The notes under the pieces: model-generated
The model's database searches: none
What the model was told of the DNA's origin: nothing
Seen by the model: only the letters and a program-made list of their open reading frames with translations
Source of the DNA: Candidatus Bathyarchaeota archaeon
Lineage (GTDB): Archaea; Thermoproteota; Bathyarchaeia; 40CM-2-53-6
Reading direction: 5' to 3'
Length of the DNA: 42,581 nt
Assembly: GCA_005888755.1 (NCBI GenBank)
Contig: VBBQ01000035.1
Coordinates: forward strand, 1 to 42,581
Made by a program: the position numbers and the translations under genes
In this document: piece after piece, positions 23,380 through 32,913 of the stretch
Layout of the letters: every line of letters begins with the position of its first letter
Position numbering within the stretch: position 1 is the stretch's first letter

Positions 23380-25260
23380 ATGCCAACAACGATTACAGAG
23401 CCAGCGGCAGACGTAGTTATCCTGGGGGTCGGCTACATGAGTGGCGTAATAGCCGCCGAGCTTTCAATTGCAAGTCTAAACAATAACAAGAACTACAAGG
23501 TAGTCGCCATAACCAAAGGTCCCTACTGGGATTACGTAAACGACTTCTCAACCACAAAATATGATGAGTGGGGAGTCGGGCTAGGACGGAAATACGACAG
23601 CCCGCTTCCTCTTCAATCGACGACGATCAGGAATACCCCTTACCAGTTCGCACTGCCCGTCCGACGATATACGATGCCCATTCAGTATCACGCGCTTGGG
23701 CATGGAGTAGGCGGCGCAGCTCAGCACTACGGCGGAACAATGGGACGTCAGGGCCCATGGGGATACCAGATGTTATTACAAACCAACACTAGGTATCCGG
23801 GCACCATTGACACGATCAACCCGCACAATGACCTTGAGGACTGGCCTCTTCAGTACTACCAATACGAGCCATACTACGTACAGTGGGAGAATGCACACGG
23901 ACTCTGCGGAAACTACAACGGGAGTATTGACAATCCGGGGTCTGACGCGAGCGGCTATCCCTGGATGAGCCAGAACTACAAGCTTCCTCCTCATCCCCTC
24001 ACGTCGGCTGCACAGTTATTCCAATCGACTGTTTCGTCTGCTCCGTTCAATTATCATCCCTTTCCCCATGTAAACGCTCTGGCCTCACAGCCCTACGTCA
24101 ACTCGTACGGCGTACCCGTTAACCCATGTGTCTATGACGGTTACTGCGGTGGTCCCTGCGACTATGCATGCGAGACTGGCGCTAAAGCAAATGCGGCATA
24201 CAGAACCATCCCTGCGGCTATGAAAAGTGGGAACTTCACTCTAGTCGTGAATAGTTTCATTTTCCGACTGGACACCGATCCTACTAGTGGTTTGGTGACC
24301 GCTGCCCGGTACTACGATCCGCAAGGAAACGTGCACATCCAACCGGGAACGGTCTTCTTCAACGGTATGTGGGGTTACAACATGATCAGAATAATGCTAC
24401 TCTCAGGTGTCGGCGCACCCTATGTTTGGAATTCGGATCCGACCTTGGTCTCGGGTACCGTGGGAAGAGGTCTGACCAACGGCTACTCGCCATTCAAGGG
24501 TACAAACGTGTCCGGAACTCTCTCCAACATTGGCGGGAACGCCTATCCCGCAGGGAATGCAGGCGGTGGCAGTGTGGACATTTACGATCTGATGGACGAT
24601 AATTTCGACCACACCGGTTTGGGCTTCATAGGAGGGAGCCAGATCGGCGTGGGCGGGTACCCGGGAGGAGGACCTGGCAATATTACATTCGCGGGAGGAG
24701 TCTCCTCAGCGAGTATGGGACCCCAATTCAAACCAAGCCAGAAAGACAAGTACTTGCAGACCAAGACAATCGTAAGCGCGACCCCCTTCGCTCCTGACCT
24801 TCCGACTAAGGATAACTACGTTGACCTAGATCCGCACTACGCAGATATCTACGGCGACCCGCTAGCGAGATTGACCTACGACTGGACTCAGAACATGTAC
24901 ATTGGAGCAACCTACCTTGCAAACAAGGTCAAGGACATCTTCACGAAGATGGGTGCTTCAAACGTCACCGTAAGTAGCACGGTATCTCCTGGAGCAGCAC
25001 ACAATGACTGGTGGGGCCACCACTTGAGGGGAGGATGCCGCATTGGCACGGCCCCGGCCTCATCAGTGTGGGACAAATGGAACCAATGTTGGTCACCCAC
25101 AGTGAAAACACCTTTCAACATATTCGGCGCTGGCGAGATTACGAACACTTCAGGTGACACTGTCCCCTCTGGAACACATGTCGCCGGGCCGCAGTCCTAT
25201 CGTGCCGCTGAAGGGATCAAACAGTATCTCGGGCTCATGACCCCCGGTCTGGTACCTTAG
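23380..25260 (+). CDS. GMC-family FAD dehydrogenase (gluconate 2-dehydrogenase large-subunit-like)
   Basis: About 626 residues from ATG 23380, right after the subunit 3 stop; the open frame to 23167 overlaps that gene. N-terminal dinucleotide fold VVILGVGYMSGVIAAEL is a GxGxxxG variant. The GMC signature GHGVGGAAQHYGGTMGR is near residue 107. A CVYDGYCGGPCDYACETG cluster near 250 has four cysteines and could hold an iron-sulfur or zinc site. Near the C-terminus are HNDWWGHHLRGGCRIGT and GTHVAGPQSYRAAEG, in place of the usual GVNPTLT. The substrate is an alcohol or sugar acid by family. There is no cytochrome c subunit next to it; the neighbouring cupredoxins may accept the electrons. Confidence 0.85.
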   Translation: MPTTITEPAADVVILGVGYMSGVIAAELSIASLNNNKNYKVVAITKGPYWDYVNDFSTTKYDEWGVGLGRKYDSPLPLQSTTIRNTPYQFALPVRRYTMPIQYHALGHGVGGAAQHYGGTMGRQGPWGYQMLLQTNTRYPGTIDTINPHNDLEDWPLQYYQYEPYYVQWENAHGLCGNYNGSIDNPGSDASGYPWMSQNYKLPPHPLTSAAQLFQSTVSSAPFNYHPFPHVNALASQPYVNSYGVPVNPCVYDGYCGGPCDYACETGAKANAAYRTIPAAMKSGNFTLVVNSFIFRLDTDPTSGLVTAARYYDPQGNVHIQPGTVFFNGMWGYNMIRIMLLSGVGAPYVWNSDPTLVSGTVGRGLTNGYSPFKGTNVSGTLSNIGGNAYPAGNAGGGSVDIYDLMDDNFDHTGLGFIGGSQIGVGGYPGGGPGNITFAGGVSSASMGPQFKPSQKDKYLQTKTIVSATPFAPDLPTKDNYVDLDPHYADIYGDPLARLTYDWTQNMYIGATYLANKVKDIFTKMGASNVTVSSTVSPGAAHNDWWGHHLRGGCRIGTAPASSVWDKWNQCWSPTVKTPFNIFGAGEITNTSGDTVPSGTHVAGPQSYRAAEGIKQYLGLMTPGLVP

Positions 25261-25294
25261 CAGCTCCACTCACAGGCTTTCAAGGAGAGGGCGA

Positions 25295-25903
25295 ATGCCA
25301 GCCCTAAGACTCTCAGAAAAACCAAAGCCTATTGATCTACTCCAGATCCAGAGTAGAATCCCTAAACCAGAAGAACTTGTAGTTCTCAGCAAGCCGCTGC
25401 TTGATGCAACAATAATCATTGGAAAGGCGCTCATGGACTGCGAAAACAAATGGGCCGTTGGAGGGGATGTTGCAGAAGTAATATCAGGCGTCAATGTTCA
25501 ACCTAATCACATCACAATACTTAGTACCAAGGATGGATGCGAGGAGGTTGCGCGAAAGCTAGTCAAGTATCAAGTTGAGCCTCCTCATGATGTCGAGAGT
25601 GAGTTAGCTAGAGACGCCATAGTAGACCTGAAGCCCCATAAAGTACGGATCAAGAGCTACTCCTCTAGATTCGATGTTGAAGGTTCACAGCTCAACGTGC
25701 ATGGGAATTTACGGATCAAGGTGGGCGAGTGGGACTGGGGAGACCCTCTCGACTTTGACCCGGACTATGTATACGTGCTAGGTGTGAAGATGCCAATTGT
25801 TCCTCTTAAGATGAAGAGCGAGCTCTATTCAGGTCTTGGATGGACAGACCGAGCGATAAAGATCCATGAAGCTGTCATGAGAAGCCGACATATGTTCGGT
25901 TAG
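25295..25903 (+). CDS. nucleotidyltransferase-like protein of unknown function
   Basis: A 202-residue alpha/beta protein. WAVGGDVAEVISGVNVQPNH followed by ITILSTKDGCEEVARKL resembles the GGxA...DxDI core of minimal nucleotidyltransferases, but the second carboxylate reads NHITI rather than DIDI, so catalysis is doubtful. The C-terminal half has DWGDPLDFDPDYVYVLGVKMPIV-like strands. It sits 6 nt before the chaperonin-like gene and is probably cotranscribed with it. Confidence 0.65.
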   Translation: MPALRLSEKPKPIDLLQIQSRIPKPEELVVLSKPLLDATIIIGKALMDCENKWAVGGDVAEVISGVNVQPNHITILSTKDGCEEVARKLVKYQVEPPHDVESELARDAIVDLKPHKVRIKSYSSRFDVEGSQLNVHGNLRIKVGEWDWGDPLDFDPDYVYVLGVKMPIVPLKMKSELYSGLGWTDRAIKIHEAVMRSRHMFG

Positions 25904-25909
25904 ACAAAT

Positions 25910-27508
25910 ATGGCAATAACTCAACAGGTCCTGCCAGTAACCCCTCAGATCCTCCAGAAAAACCGGGGAAGAATAAGTGGCAAAGAAGTCTGGCGACAGA
26001 ACTTAACTCTTGCATCACTAGCCGCCTCCAAGATCGGAAACAGCCTAGGACCAAAAGGCGCGTACAAACTCGTAACCTATCACAGGGGTCCTGAAATGGT
26101 GATGAAGGTCACCAAAGATCCCGTCGATATTGTCGACGAACTAGGAATAGAGTACCCGGCGATACTAACTCTCGCGGAAGCAGCGAAGATACAGCGCCAG
26201 CACATTGGGGACGGAATTTCCACCCTCCTTGTTCTTGTCTCAGCACTGCTAGCCGAGGCCGACAAACTGATCGAGATTGGTTTCCATCCGAATACGATTC
26301 TCGATGGCTATCTGAAGGCAACTGAAAAATCAGCCGCGATCATCAACGAAATCGCGAGGAATCCTGCAAGCGACTTTGACGAGCATCTCTTGAAGGTGAT
26401 CGATTGCGGGAGGGAACTTCTCAGTCCAAGGTTGAGGAGACATCTATCGGAGGCAATCAATCGTGTAGTTGAAAATGGATCGATTGACGTCAACAGGGTC
26501 CAGATCGTGAGGAAGCTCGGCGGCCAGAAAGATGATTCCGAACTGGTGCCCGGAGTCATAATCAAGAAAGGCCGGGCGCACCCGAGTATGTCAGATTGGG
26601 TCGACCAGCCAAAAATCGCGTTCCTAGCCAAACTTGAGGTGAAGCGGCTGGAACTAAAATCGGTAGACGAAGGTCCCTTCTCGGCCAAACTCAACATTAC
26701 GAGCCAAGAACAGATTGAGGCTTTCAAGTCGGAAGAGGCTCGGCTGCGGGCCCTCTTGGTAGATATGGTGAAGGCGTCTGGAGCAAACGTCCTCATCTGT
26801 CGAGCGAAAATCGCGGATAGAATCTGCGACCAGCTAAGCAGGCGAGGAATCTTCGCGATACATTTTGTGGCTGCCGATGAGTTCGAGGCCGCAGCAAGAG
26901 CTACTGGAGCCCGAATTGTCGGCAATGCAGACCAGGTGCGCAAAGAGGACCTAGGTACCGCACGAAGACTCGAAATTGACAAGATCAAACCAGAAGAGAT
27001 CTCAATTCTTCAATGCGATAGAGGCGCCTCCTTGCTACTTCGCGGCAGTAGTGTCGAGCTTGTCCAAGAGCTGGAAACGACTGTGAAGAGAGCGCTTCTC
27101 ATCTTGAAGCATTCGCGTTCGAACCCGAGAGTGGTACCTGGGGGAGGCGCGATTCTCGTCGAGCTGGCCTCACAACTTAGAAGATACGCACTGACGTTTG
27201 AGGGAAGGGATCAATTCGTGGTTGGTTCATTCGCTGATGCTTTGGAAAAAGTCCACGAGTGTCTATCACGCAACTACGGTCTGGATCCTATTGACATGAT
27301 GATTCAACTCCGCAATCATCACGCCAGTGGTAAGCAGGCAATGGGTGTTGGAGAACAAGGATGCGTCGACATGTATGATGAGAACATCATCGAGCTTGGC
27401 TCCGTAAACAGGGCCAATGTTCACCGGGCTTTTGAGTTGGTCTCTTTGTTGTTGAGAGTAGATGACTGTTTCTATGTGAAGGATATTCCAAAGTTCCATA
27501 AACAGTAG
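25910..27508 (+). CDS. divergent group II chaperonin (thermosome-like) subunit
   Basis: A 532-residue protein aligning over the full length of archaeal thermosome subunits: SKIGNSLGPKGAYKLV near residue 40, IGDGISTLLVLVSALL near 100, RVVPGGGAILVELASQLRRYA near 405 and ELVSLLLRVDDCFYVKD at the end. Key motifs are altered: the usual NDGATI is KDPVDI, and GDGTTT is GDGIST. The hydrolysing Asp equivalents appear retained, but the phosphate-binding Thr is lost, so ATP turnover may be weak or changed. It could be a specialised paralogue that joins a mixed ring. The lack of the usual C-terminal Gly/Met tail is also notable. Confidence 0.85.
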   Translation: MAITQQVLPVTPQILQKNRGRISGKEVWRQNLTLASLAASKIGNSLGPKGAYKLVTYHRGPEMVMKVTKDPVDIVDELGIEYPAILTLAEAAKIQRQHIGDGISTLLVLVSALLAEADKLIEIGFHPNTILDGYLKATEKSAAIINEIARNPASDFDEHLLKVIDCGRELLSPRLRRHLSEAINRVVENGSIDVNRVQIVRKLGGQKDDSELVPGVIIKKGRAHPSMSDWVDQPKIAFLAKLEVKRLELKSVDEGPFSAKLNITSQEQIEAFKSEEARLRALLVDMVKASGANVLICRAKIADRICDQLSRRGIFAIHFVAADEFEAAARATGARIVGNADQVRKEDLGTARRLEIDKIKPEEISILQCDRGASLLLRGSSVELVQELETTVKRALLILKHSRSNPRVVPGGGAILVELASQLRRYALTFEGRDQFVVGSFADALEKVHECLSRNYGLDPIDMMIQLRNHHASGKQAMGVGEQGCVDMYDENIIELGSVNRANVHRAFELVSLLLRVDDCFYVKDIPKFHKQ

Positions 27509-27533
27509 TCCAAATCGTTCAGACAAATCCTCG

Positions 27534-28053
27534 GTGCTGATTCTAACCATCGGACACTCAACGTGGGCAATAGATGATTTCCTTGACATCCTGAGAGCTC
27601 ATAGCATCACGCGAATTGTCGATATCCGGACAATCCCGCGGTCAGGACACAACCCGCAATTCAACCAAGAATCGCTGTCCGAGAGCTTGAAGAAGTCCGC
27701 AATAGACTACCTTTTGGTGAAGCAGCTCGGTGGCTTGCGTCATTCGAGGGCGGATTCCCCGAATAATGGGTTGGAGGAACTCTTCCTTCAGAGGATTCGC
27801 GGACTACATGCAGACTCAAGAATTCGTGGAGGGCATCGACCAACTGGTTGGGCTAGCTCAAGAAGGTCAGGTTGCCATTATGTGTGCCGAGGTTCTGCCT
27901 TGGCGATGCCATCGGTGGTTGATAGCTGACGCGCTATTGGTCCGGGGAGTTCAGGTAGGACATATCATGACAATCAAAACTCGATCCAAACACACACTGA
28001 CAAAATGGGTTCATATCAAAGGTACCCAGATCATTTATCCAGGGGAGCCTTGA
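27534..28053 (+). pseudogene. DUF488-family protein, interrupted by a frameshift
   Basis: The N-terminal part (GTG start) has the family opening LTIGHSTWAIDDFLDILRA and VDIRTIPRSGHNPQF, then VKQLGGLRHSRADSPNNG. The remainder is in the next frame from about 27768: WRNSSFRGFADYMQTQEF, AIMCAEVLPWRCHRWLIADA. Deleting one T in GGGTTGG near 27770-27775 would join them into one normal DUF488 protein of about 172 residues. DUF488 proteins are of unknown biochemical function; the conserved CAExxPWRCHR looks like an active site. Assembly indel or recent loss. Confidence 0.8.
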
Positions 28054-28274
28054 GCAGATTCATCTGCAATATGTGAATCGCAATGTCGTTCAGGACGTCG
28101 TTTGAATCTCAGCTGAGGAGTCGAATGGCTCGAGACATGGAAGACCTTTCTGTGTTGTGAAGTTCAGGCTTCAATTCCGCGTCGGGGCTAGAGTCGTATG
28201 GGTGAAGCCTTATGTCGAACCAAGCGTTCCTAACGATTGTGAGCGGGGAGATTGTTCTGACCGCTGAAATCGAC

Positions 28275-28394
28275 ATGTACGCTTGCCCAAACTGCAACTA
28301 TGAAATAGACAGTTGTCAGTGCGCATGTCCCTACTGCGCGGAAACCGAAAACTGTGAATGCGCCGTTGGACACGACAAAGCCACGGGAGGTTAA
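28275..28394 (+). CDS. small eight-cysteine protein upstream of korA
   Basis: About 39 residues from ATG 28275 (an ATG at 28212 is open in the same frame). It begins MYACPNCNYEIDSCQCACP and holds eight cysteines including two CxxC knuckles (CPNC, CPYC) plus SCQCAC and NCECA, enough for two zinc sites or an iron-sulfur site. Its stop lies 1 nt before the korA ATG, so it is probably translationally coupled to the oxidoreductase. No family recognised. Confidence 0.5.
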   Translation: MYACPNCNYEIDSCQCACPYCAETENCECAVGHDKATGG

Positions 28395-28395
28395 A

Positions 28396-30369
28396 ATGAT
28401 GAGTCGCGCAAGCATCAAGGTCAATGATCTGTCTTGGATGACGGGAGGTCCGCAGGGCAGTGGGGTCGATTCATCTGCGAACATTTTCGCTGGAGCTTGC
28501 GTGCTGGGCGGGCTCTGGACCTTCGGGCTCCGAGAATACTATTCTAGCATCAAAGGGCCTCACAGCTACTTCGAAGTCAGAGTAAACGGCGACAAGATCA
28601 GGTCCCACGTAAACAACGTGGACGTCCTGGCGACGTTCGACGCGGAGACCCTCATTCGCCACGCAGAGGAAGTAGCTCCTGGCGGTGGGATACTGTACGA
28701 TCCGACATTTGCTAATGTCGAGATCGACAAGATCGATTCGATCGAGACTCCTGTCGTACTGAGGATCAAGGCGAGACTGGCAAAGCAGGGTCTGCCCGGA
28801 ACCGTGAGTGGAATCCTAGAAGAGGTGAAGAAAAGAGGCGTCAACCTGTTCTCGATACCCTACAATGACATCATTGCGAAGACGGCGGCCCAGATTGGAG
28901 AGCACCAGCTGAGCAAGCTTTCAAGAATCGTCAACGTCCTATCTGTCTCAGCCTCTTTCGGAATCCTTGGTTTTGACGAGAACTATCTCAACCAGTCCAT
29001 CGAGAGAGCCTTCGCCAGCAAGAAGAAAGTTGTTGACATGAACGAGATAGGTGCAAAGCTCGCCTACGACGCCGCGAAGTCCCAGTTGAAACAGCCGTTT
29101 CCATTCCAGCTACAACCTATTCAGAACCAGCCGAGGCTATTGCTGATGGGTGTTGAAGCAGTTGCACTTGGGAAGCTGGTGGGCGGTTGCAGGGTCCAGA
29201 CGTATTATCCGATAACTCCTGCTGCTGACGAGAGCGAGTTCTTAGAGTCGCACGGAAACTTCGATATCTCGGGGGGAAACAATCCGAGCCAAAGAGGCTC
29301 GATTCTAGTGACACAGACGGAGGATGAGATCGCGGCCATAACCATGGCGACGGGAGCTGCGTTGACAGGGGCGAGAGCTGCAACGTCCACGTCGGGTCCG
29401 GGCTTTTCCTTGATGGTCGAGGGATTGGGATGGGCGGGAATGAACGAGGTTCCGCTCGTCATAACCCATTACCAGAGAGGTGGCCCGGCGACGGGACAAC
29501 CAACGAGACACGAGCAGGGAGATCTGAAGTTCGTACTCAGCGCCGCGCACGGAGAGTTTCCGAGGATCGTTCTATGCTCGGGGGACATGGAAGAAAGCTT
29601 CTATGACGCGATCAGGATTTTCAACTATGCAGAACGATTCCAGATGCCGAGCATCCACCTGATCGACAAGGGATTAGCGAACAACAGCATGACCATTTCG
29701 CCACCAAAAGGGGATCTAGTCCCAATTCAGCGGGGAAAACTGATCCAGGGAGACCATCAGGGAAATGGTGATGCGGAACCGTACAGAAGATTTGCTTTCA
29801 CTGAGGACGGGGTCTCGCCGAGAGCGGTTCTCGGAATGCCAGGCTATCGATTCTGGAACACCGGAGATGAGCATGACGAGGTGGGACACATCGAGGAAGA
29901 CCCGGACAACAGGGTGAAAATGATGACGAAGAGGATGACAAAGCTGGACACGGCCGCGAAGGAGATTCCAGAAGAGGAGAAGATGAACTTCTTCCGCTCC
30001 TCCAAGAAACAAGCCGACGTCACAATCGTAAGCTGGGGATCCACCAAGGGACCCATACTAGACGCCATGAAGCTGCTGGAAAGAGACGGGATCGGAGTAG
30101 AGTTTCTCCAGATAAGACTCGTAAGCCCCTTCCCAACGGAGACTGTCAAGCAAAAACTGGCGGGAGCCAAACTATTGGTAGATATCGAACAGAACTATTC
30201 AGGCCAGATGGCAGCCGTGATAGCGGAAAAGACAATGATAGATGTCAAGAATAAGATCGTGAAATTCAATGGCAGACCGATGTCACAGGACGAGATCTAC
30301 CAATCAGTTAAACAGGTCTTGTCAAACCCTGCACAAAATAGGAGAGTGGTATTGAGGGCAGGCGCATAG
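28396..30369 (+). CDS. 2-oxoacid:ferredoxin oxidoreductase, fused gamma-alpha subunit
   Basis: About 657 residues from ATG 28396, with AGGT just upstream. The N-terminal 200 residues form the gamma domain (WMTGGPQGSGVDSSANIFAG at its start, the GGQGSG-type motif). The alpha (pyrimidine-binding) domain follows: YYPITPAADESEFLE, TEDEIAAITMATGAALTGA, TSTSGPGFSLMVEGLGWAG, and a C-terminal domain with TIVSWGSTKGPILDAMKLL. With the beta subunit it converts a 2-oxoacid and CoA to acyl-CoA, CO2 and reduced ferredoxin. The beta gene follows after an inserted homing-endonuclease gene. Confidence 0.93.
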   Translation: MMSRASIKVNDLSWMTGGPQGSGVDSSANIFAGACVLGGLWTFGLREYYSSIKGPHSYFEVRVNGDKIRSHVNNVDVLATFDAETLIRHAEEVAPGGGILYDPTFANVEIDKIDSIETPVVLRIKARLAKQGLPGTVSGILEEVKKRGVNLFSIPYNDIIAKTAAQIGEHQLSKLSRIVNVLSVSASFGILGFDENYLNQSIERAFASKKKVVDMNEIGAKLAYDAAKSQLKQPFPFQLQPIQNQPRLLLMGVEAVALGKLVGGCRVQTYYPITPAADESEFLESHGNFDISGGNNPSQRGSILVTQTEDEIAAITMATGAALTGARAATSTSGPGFSLMVEGLGWAGMNEVPLVITHYQRGGPATGQPTRHEQGDLKFVLSAAHGEFPRIVLCSGDMEESFYDAIRIFNYAERFQMPSIHLIDKGLANNSMTISPPKGDLVPIQRGKLIQGDHQGNGDAEPYRRFAFTEDGVSPRAVLGMPGYRFWNTGDEHDEVGHIEEDPDNRVKMMTKRMTKLDTAAKEIPEEEKMNFFRSSKKQADVTIVSWGSTKGPILDAMKLLERDGIGVEFLQIRLVSPFPTETVKQKLAGAKLLVDIEQNYSGQMAAVIAEKTMIDVKNKIVKFNGRPMSQDEIYQSVKQVLSNPAQNRRVVLRAGA

Positions 30370-30372
30370 GAC

Positions 30373-30780
30373 TTGACAATATCGCTATTGTCAAAACTAA
30401 CAACTCAAGTTCTCGACTGGAAAATGTCTGGAGTTTGGCTTGATACTGAAGGTAGCTTATCCTCTGTCATAACTAGGATGAAAAAAAGGGACAGGGTGGG
30501 TCAGCGTAGAGACGACGAGTTAGCTGTCTATCAGGACGAAAGGGAGGTCATGGAGTTTCTGCGCGATTTCCTGATCAAGTCAGGGATCTCCCATCCCTAC
30601 CTATGCCAAAACCAGAGGACGGGTGTGTTGGCACTTACAGTGTATCGGATCAAGGATATCGAAAGAGTCATACAAGAAGTTGAACCCTACATTCTGACCT
30701 TGAAGAAGCGCCTGCAGGTGGAGAAATTTAGGCGGTCTCGGAGTGAGAGATATAAGAGGTTCTCAGAGGTCACAAATTAG
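30373..30780 (+). CDS. single-motif LAGLIDADG homing endonuclease inserted between korA and korB
   Basis: A 135-residue protein, start TTG at 30373 (3 nt after the korA stop), stop directly abutting the korB ATG. One LAGLIDADG-type motif is seen: MSGVWLDTEGSLSSVITRM at about residue 18, with the acidic DTEGS. The rest fits the family: REVMEFLRDFLIKSGI and the C-terminal RVIQEVEPYILTLKKRLQ. With one motif it would act as a homodimer. KorA and KorB genes are usually adjacent, so this is a mobile insertion at the gene boundary that keeps both neighbours intact. The korB gene it precedes itself hosts an intein. Confidence 0.8.
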   Translation: MTISLLSKLTTQVLDWKMSGVWLDTEGSLSSVITRMKKRDRVGQRRDDELAVYQDEREVMEFLRDFLIKSGISHPYLCQNQRTGVLALTVYRIKDIERVIQEVEPYILTLKKRLQVEKFRRSRSERYKRFSEVTN

Positions 30781-32871
30781 ATGGCGCTTAAGCTCACCGA
30801 CCTCAAGACAGACGTCCACAACGACTGGTGTCCAGGATGCTTAACAGGAGATACACTTGTACTTTCGAACCCAGCGGTCAAAGCAATCCAAGATGTCCGA
30901 CCAGGTGAGCGGGTCCTCACCGCTGCAGGAGAGTATAGAGAAGTTGTTGCAAGAATTCAGCATCACTACAGTGGTCCAATGTATCGTGTTCGAGCCAAGT
31001 GTTTTGGAGAAATCAAAGCGACGCCAGAACATCCCTTTGTTGTTGTTAGGAGAACATCAGGCAGACACTATCATAATAGTGACTTTGTGGAGGAAAGAGT
31101 GCAGGCTTCAGATCTCAGAGTAGGAGACTACTTCGTCTTCCCAGTGATGCAGAAGGTCGAAGACGCCGGAACATTTCCATTCAATTACGAAGAGAAAGCA
31201 AAGGACACCCGACATGGGCTACCGCCCTCGGTAGTGAACATTGATGCGGATCTCCTGCGATTAGCTGGCTATTACATCGCAGAGGGGTCTGCACACGGGA
31301 GGTCGCTGATTTTCAGTTTCAGCCAAGCGGAAGCATACCTGATCCACGATACAAAAGCGTTGATGGAGAGAATATTCAGACTAAGGGGCAAGCTCGCGGA
31401 GGCTAGAAAGAACGGTATCGACGTAGTCTTCAATTCTTCATACCTTGCGAAAGCATTTGAGGCGTTATTCGGAAACAGAGCTTGGAACAAGCACATCCCG
31501 CACGAACTCATGTTACTACCGCCCTCAAAACAAAAAGAGCTCATCAAGGGTTTGTGGCGAGGTGATGGAGACTTTAGAGATGCGAAGGCTAGATACAGCA
31601 CAACCTCTGTCGTGCTTGCTGAACAAATGAAGCTTCTACTTCTACGTCAGGGCATCGTTCCAATAACCTCTGTTGAGCATGCACACCAAAATCACAAGAG
31701 TGCCTATAGACTGTATGTCAGCTACTCGAGGGACTACAACAAGTTAGCTGAAATTGTTGGTGTTCCAGCTCGCAAAGATACTAGCAGAGACAAGCGCTCC
31801 TCCGTAATTAGAAACAGCAGACTATATCTTCCCGTTTCTCAAATTGAGACTTTTCCTTTTGACGGGAATGTCTACGACCTTACCATCAACGACCCGGCCC
31901 ACACTTTCGTAACAAGCGTCACAACCTCGGGAAACTGCGGAGATTTTGGTATCGAGGCTTCATTGAAAATGGCCCTGACAGAGATGCCGGTTGATATCAA
32001 CAAGGTTGCACTATTCTCCGGAATCGGATGTTCCAGCAAACTTGTCCATTTCACTAATGCCTTCGGAATCCACACGCTACACGGAAGGGTACTAGGTTAC
32101 GCCCAGGGCGCTAAACTCGCCAATCCGGATCTCGAAGTGATAGCGGTTGGAGGCGACGGTGACGGGCTCGGAATCGGAGTGGGACACTTCGTACACGCTG
32201 GAAGGCGGAACATAGACATGGCCTACATCATACACGACAACGGCGTCTACGGCTTGACCAAGGGACAGGCCTCTCCGACATTGCATCTGGGAATGCAGAC
32301 GAAATCTCTTCCTGAGCCGAACATTAACAGTAATATCAACCCGATAATGCTCGCGCTCGCATCAGGGTTCACCTTCATCGCCCGTAGCTACGCGTACAAT
32401 ACGAGACATCTCAAAGAGATGATCAAGAAGGCCGTCGCCCACAAAGGCTTCGCCCTGATAGATGCGCTTCAACCATGTCCAACATACAACGACATCAACA
32501 CGAAAGAGTGGTACGGCGGCGAGGACCGAATCGATCCAACAGCGAAGAGACCGATGCCCCGAACCTACGATCTAGAAAGCACCGGGTACAATGGTACGAT
32601 CACTGCAGATATGAGCCAAGACGAGATTGACAAGAACCTTGTGCAGGTCATAGAGAAATCGAGAGAATGGGGAGACAAGATCCCGATAGGCATCTTCTAC
32701 CAGAACGAGACGGTGCCGATTTACGAGGAACGAATCAGTGAAAGAATCCCCAGCTACATGAAAGAACCGCCTGCAAAACAACAAATCGGCAAGAGCGACG
32801 GAAAGTCCGTCGTGAACCTAGCTAATCTTTCGAAGGAATTACTATTCGAAAGCCTGGTACTTGCGCAGTAG
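30781..32871 (+). CDS. 2-oxoacid:ferredoxin oxidoreductase beta subunit precursor with intein
   Basis: A 696-residue precursor. Residues 1-19 and 386-696 make the mature beta subunit of about 330 residues. The conserved start [17 protein letters not shown] is split by an intein just before the second Cys. Downstream are the thiamine-diphosphate-binding segments [34 protein letters not shown] and [15 protein letters not shown]. The mature enzyme pairs with the gamma-alpha chain. Because the CPGC motif is interrupted, the precursor should be inactive until splicing. Confidence 0.93.
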   Translation: MALKLTDLKTDVHNDWCPGCLTGDTLVLSNPAVKAIQDVRPGERVLTAAGEYREVVARIQHHYSGPMYRVRAKCFGEIKATPEHPFVVVRRTSGRHYHNSDFVEERVQASDLRVGDYFVFPVMQKVEDAGTFPFNYEEKAKDTRHGLPPSVVNIDADLLRLAGYYIAEGSAHGRSLIFSFSQAEAYLIHDTKALMERIFRLRGKLAEARKNGIDVVFNSSYLAKAFEALFGNRAWNKHIPHELMLLPPSKQKELIKGLWRGDGDFRDAKARYSTTSVVLAEQMKLLLLRQGIVPITSVEHAHQNHKSAYRLYVSYSRDYNKLAEIVGVPARKDTSRDKRSSVIRNSRLYLPVSQIETFPFDGNVYDLTINDPAHTFVTSVTTSGNCGDFGIEASLKMALTEMPVDINKVALFSGIGCSSKLVHFTNAFGIHTLHGRVLGYAQGAKLANPDLEVIAVGGDGDGLGIGVGHFVHAGRRNIDMAYIIHDNGVYGLTKGQASPTLHLGMQTKSLPEPNINSNINPIMLALASGFTFIARSYAYNTRHLKEMIKKAVAHKGFALIDALQPCPTYNDINTKEWYGGEDRIDPTAKRPMPRTYDLESTGYNGTITADMSQDEIDKNLVQVIEKSREWGDKIPIGIFYQNETVPIYEERISERIPSYMKEPPAKQQIGKSDGKSVVNLANLSKELLFESLVLAQ
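30838..31935 (+). mobile_element. KorB intein with LAGLIDADG endonuclease
   Basis: A 366-residue intein. Block [10 protein letters not shown], block B TPEHPFVV, and block F/G region [17 protein letters not shown] ending SGN before Cys+1. Its endonuclease has two LAGLIDADG motifs: [16 protein letters not shown] and [14 protein letters not shown]. Splicing residues are Cys1, terminal Asn (penultimate Gly rather than His) and Cys+1. The missing penultimate His is a known variation. It appears complete and able to home. Confidence 0.9.
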
Positions 32872-32913
32872 CCAATTCCCTTTAGATCGCGTACGTAAGT
32901 GTTTGTTGTCGGC

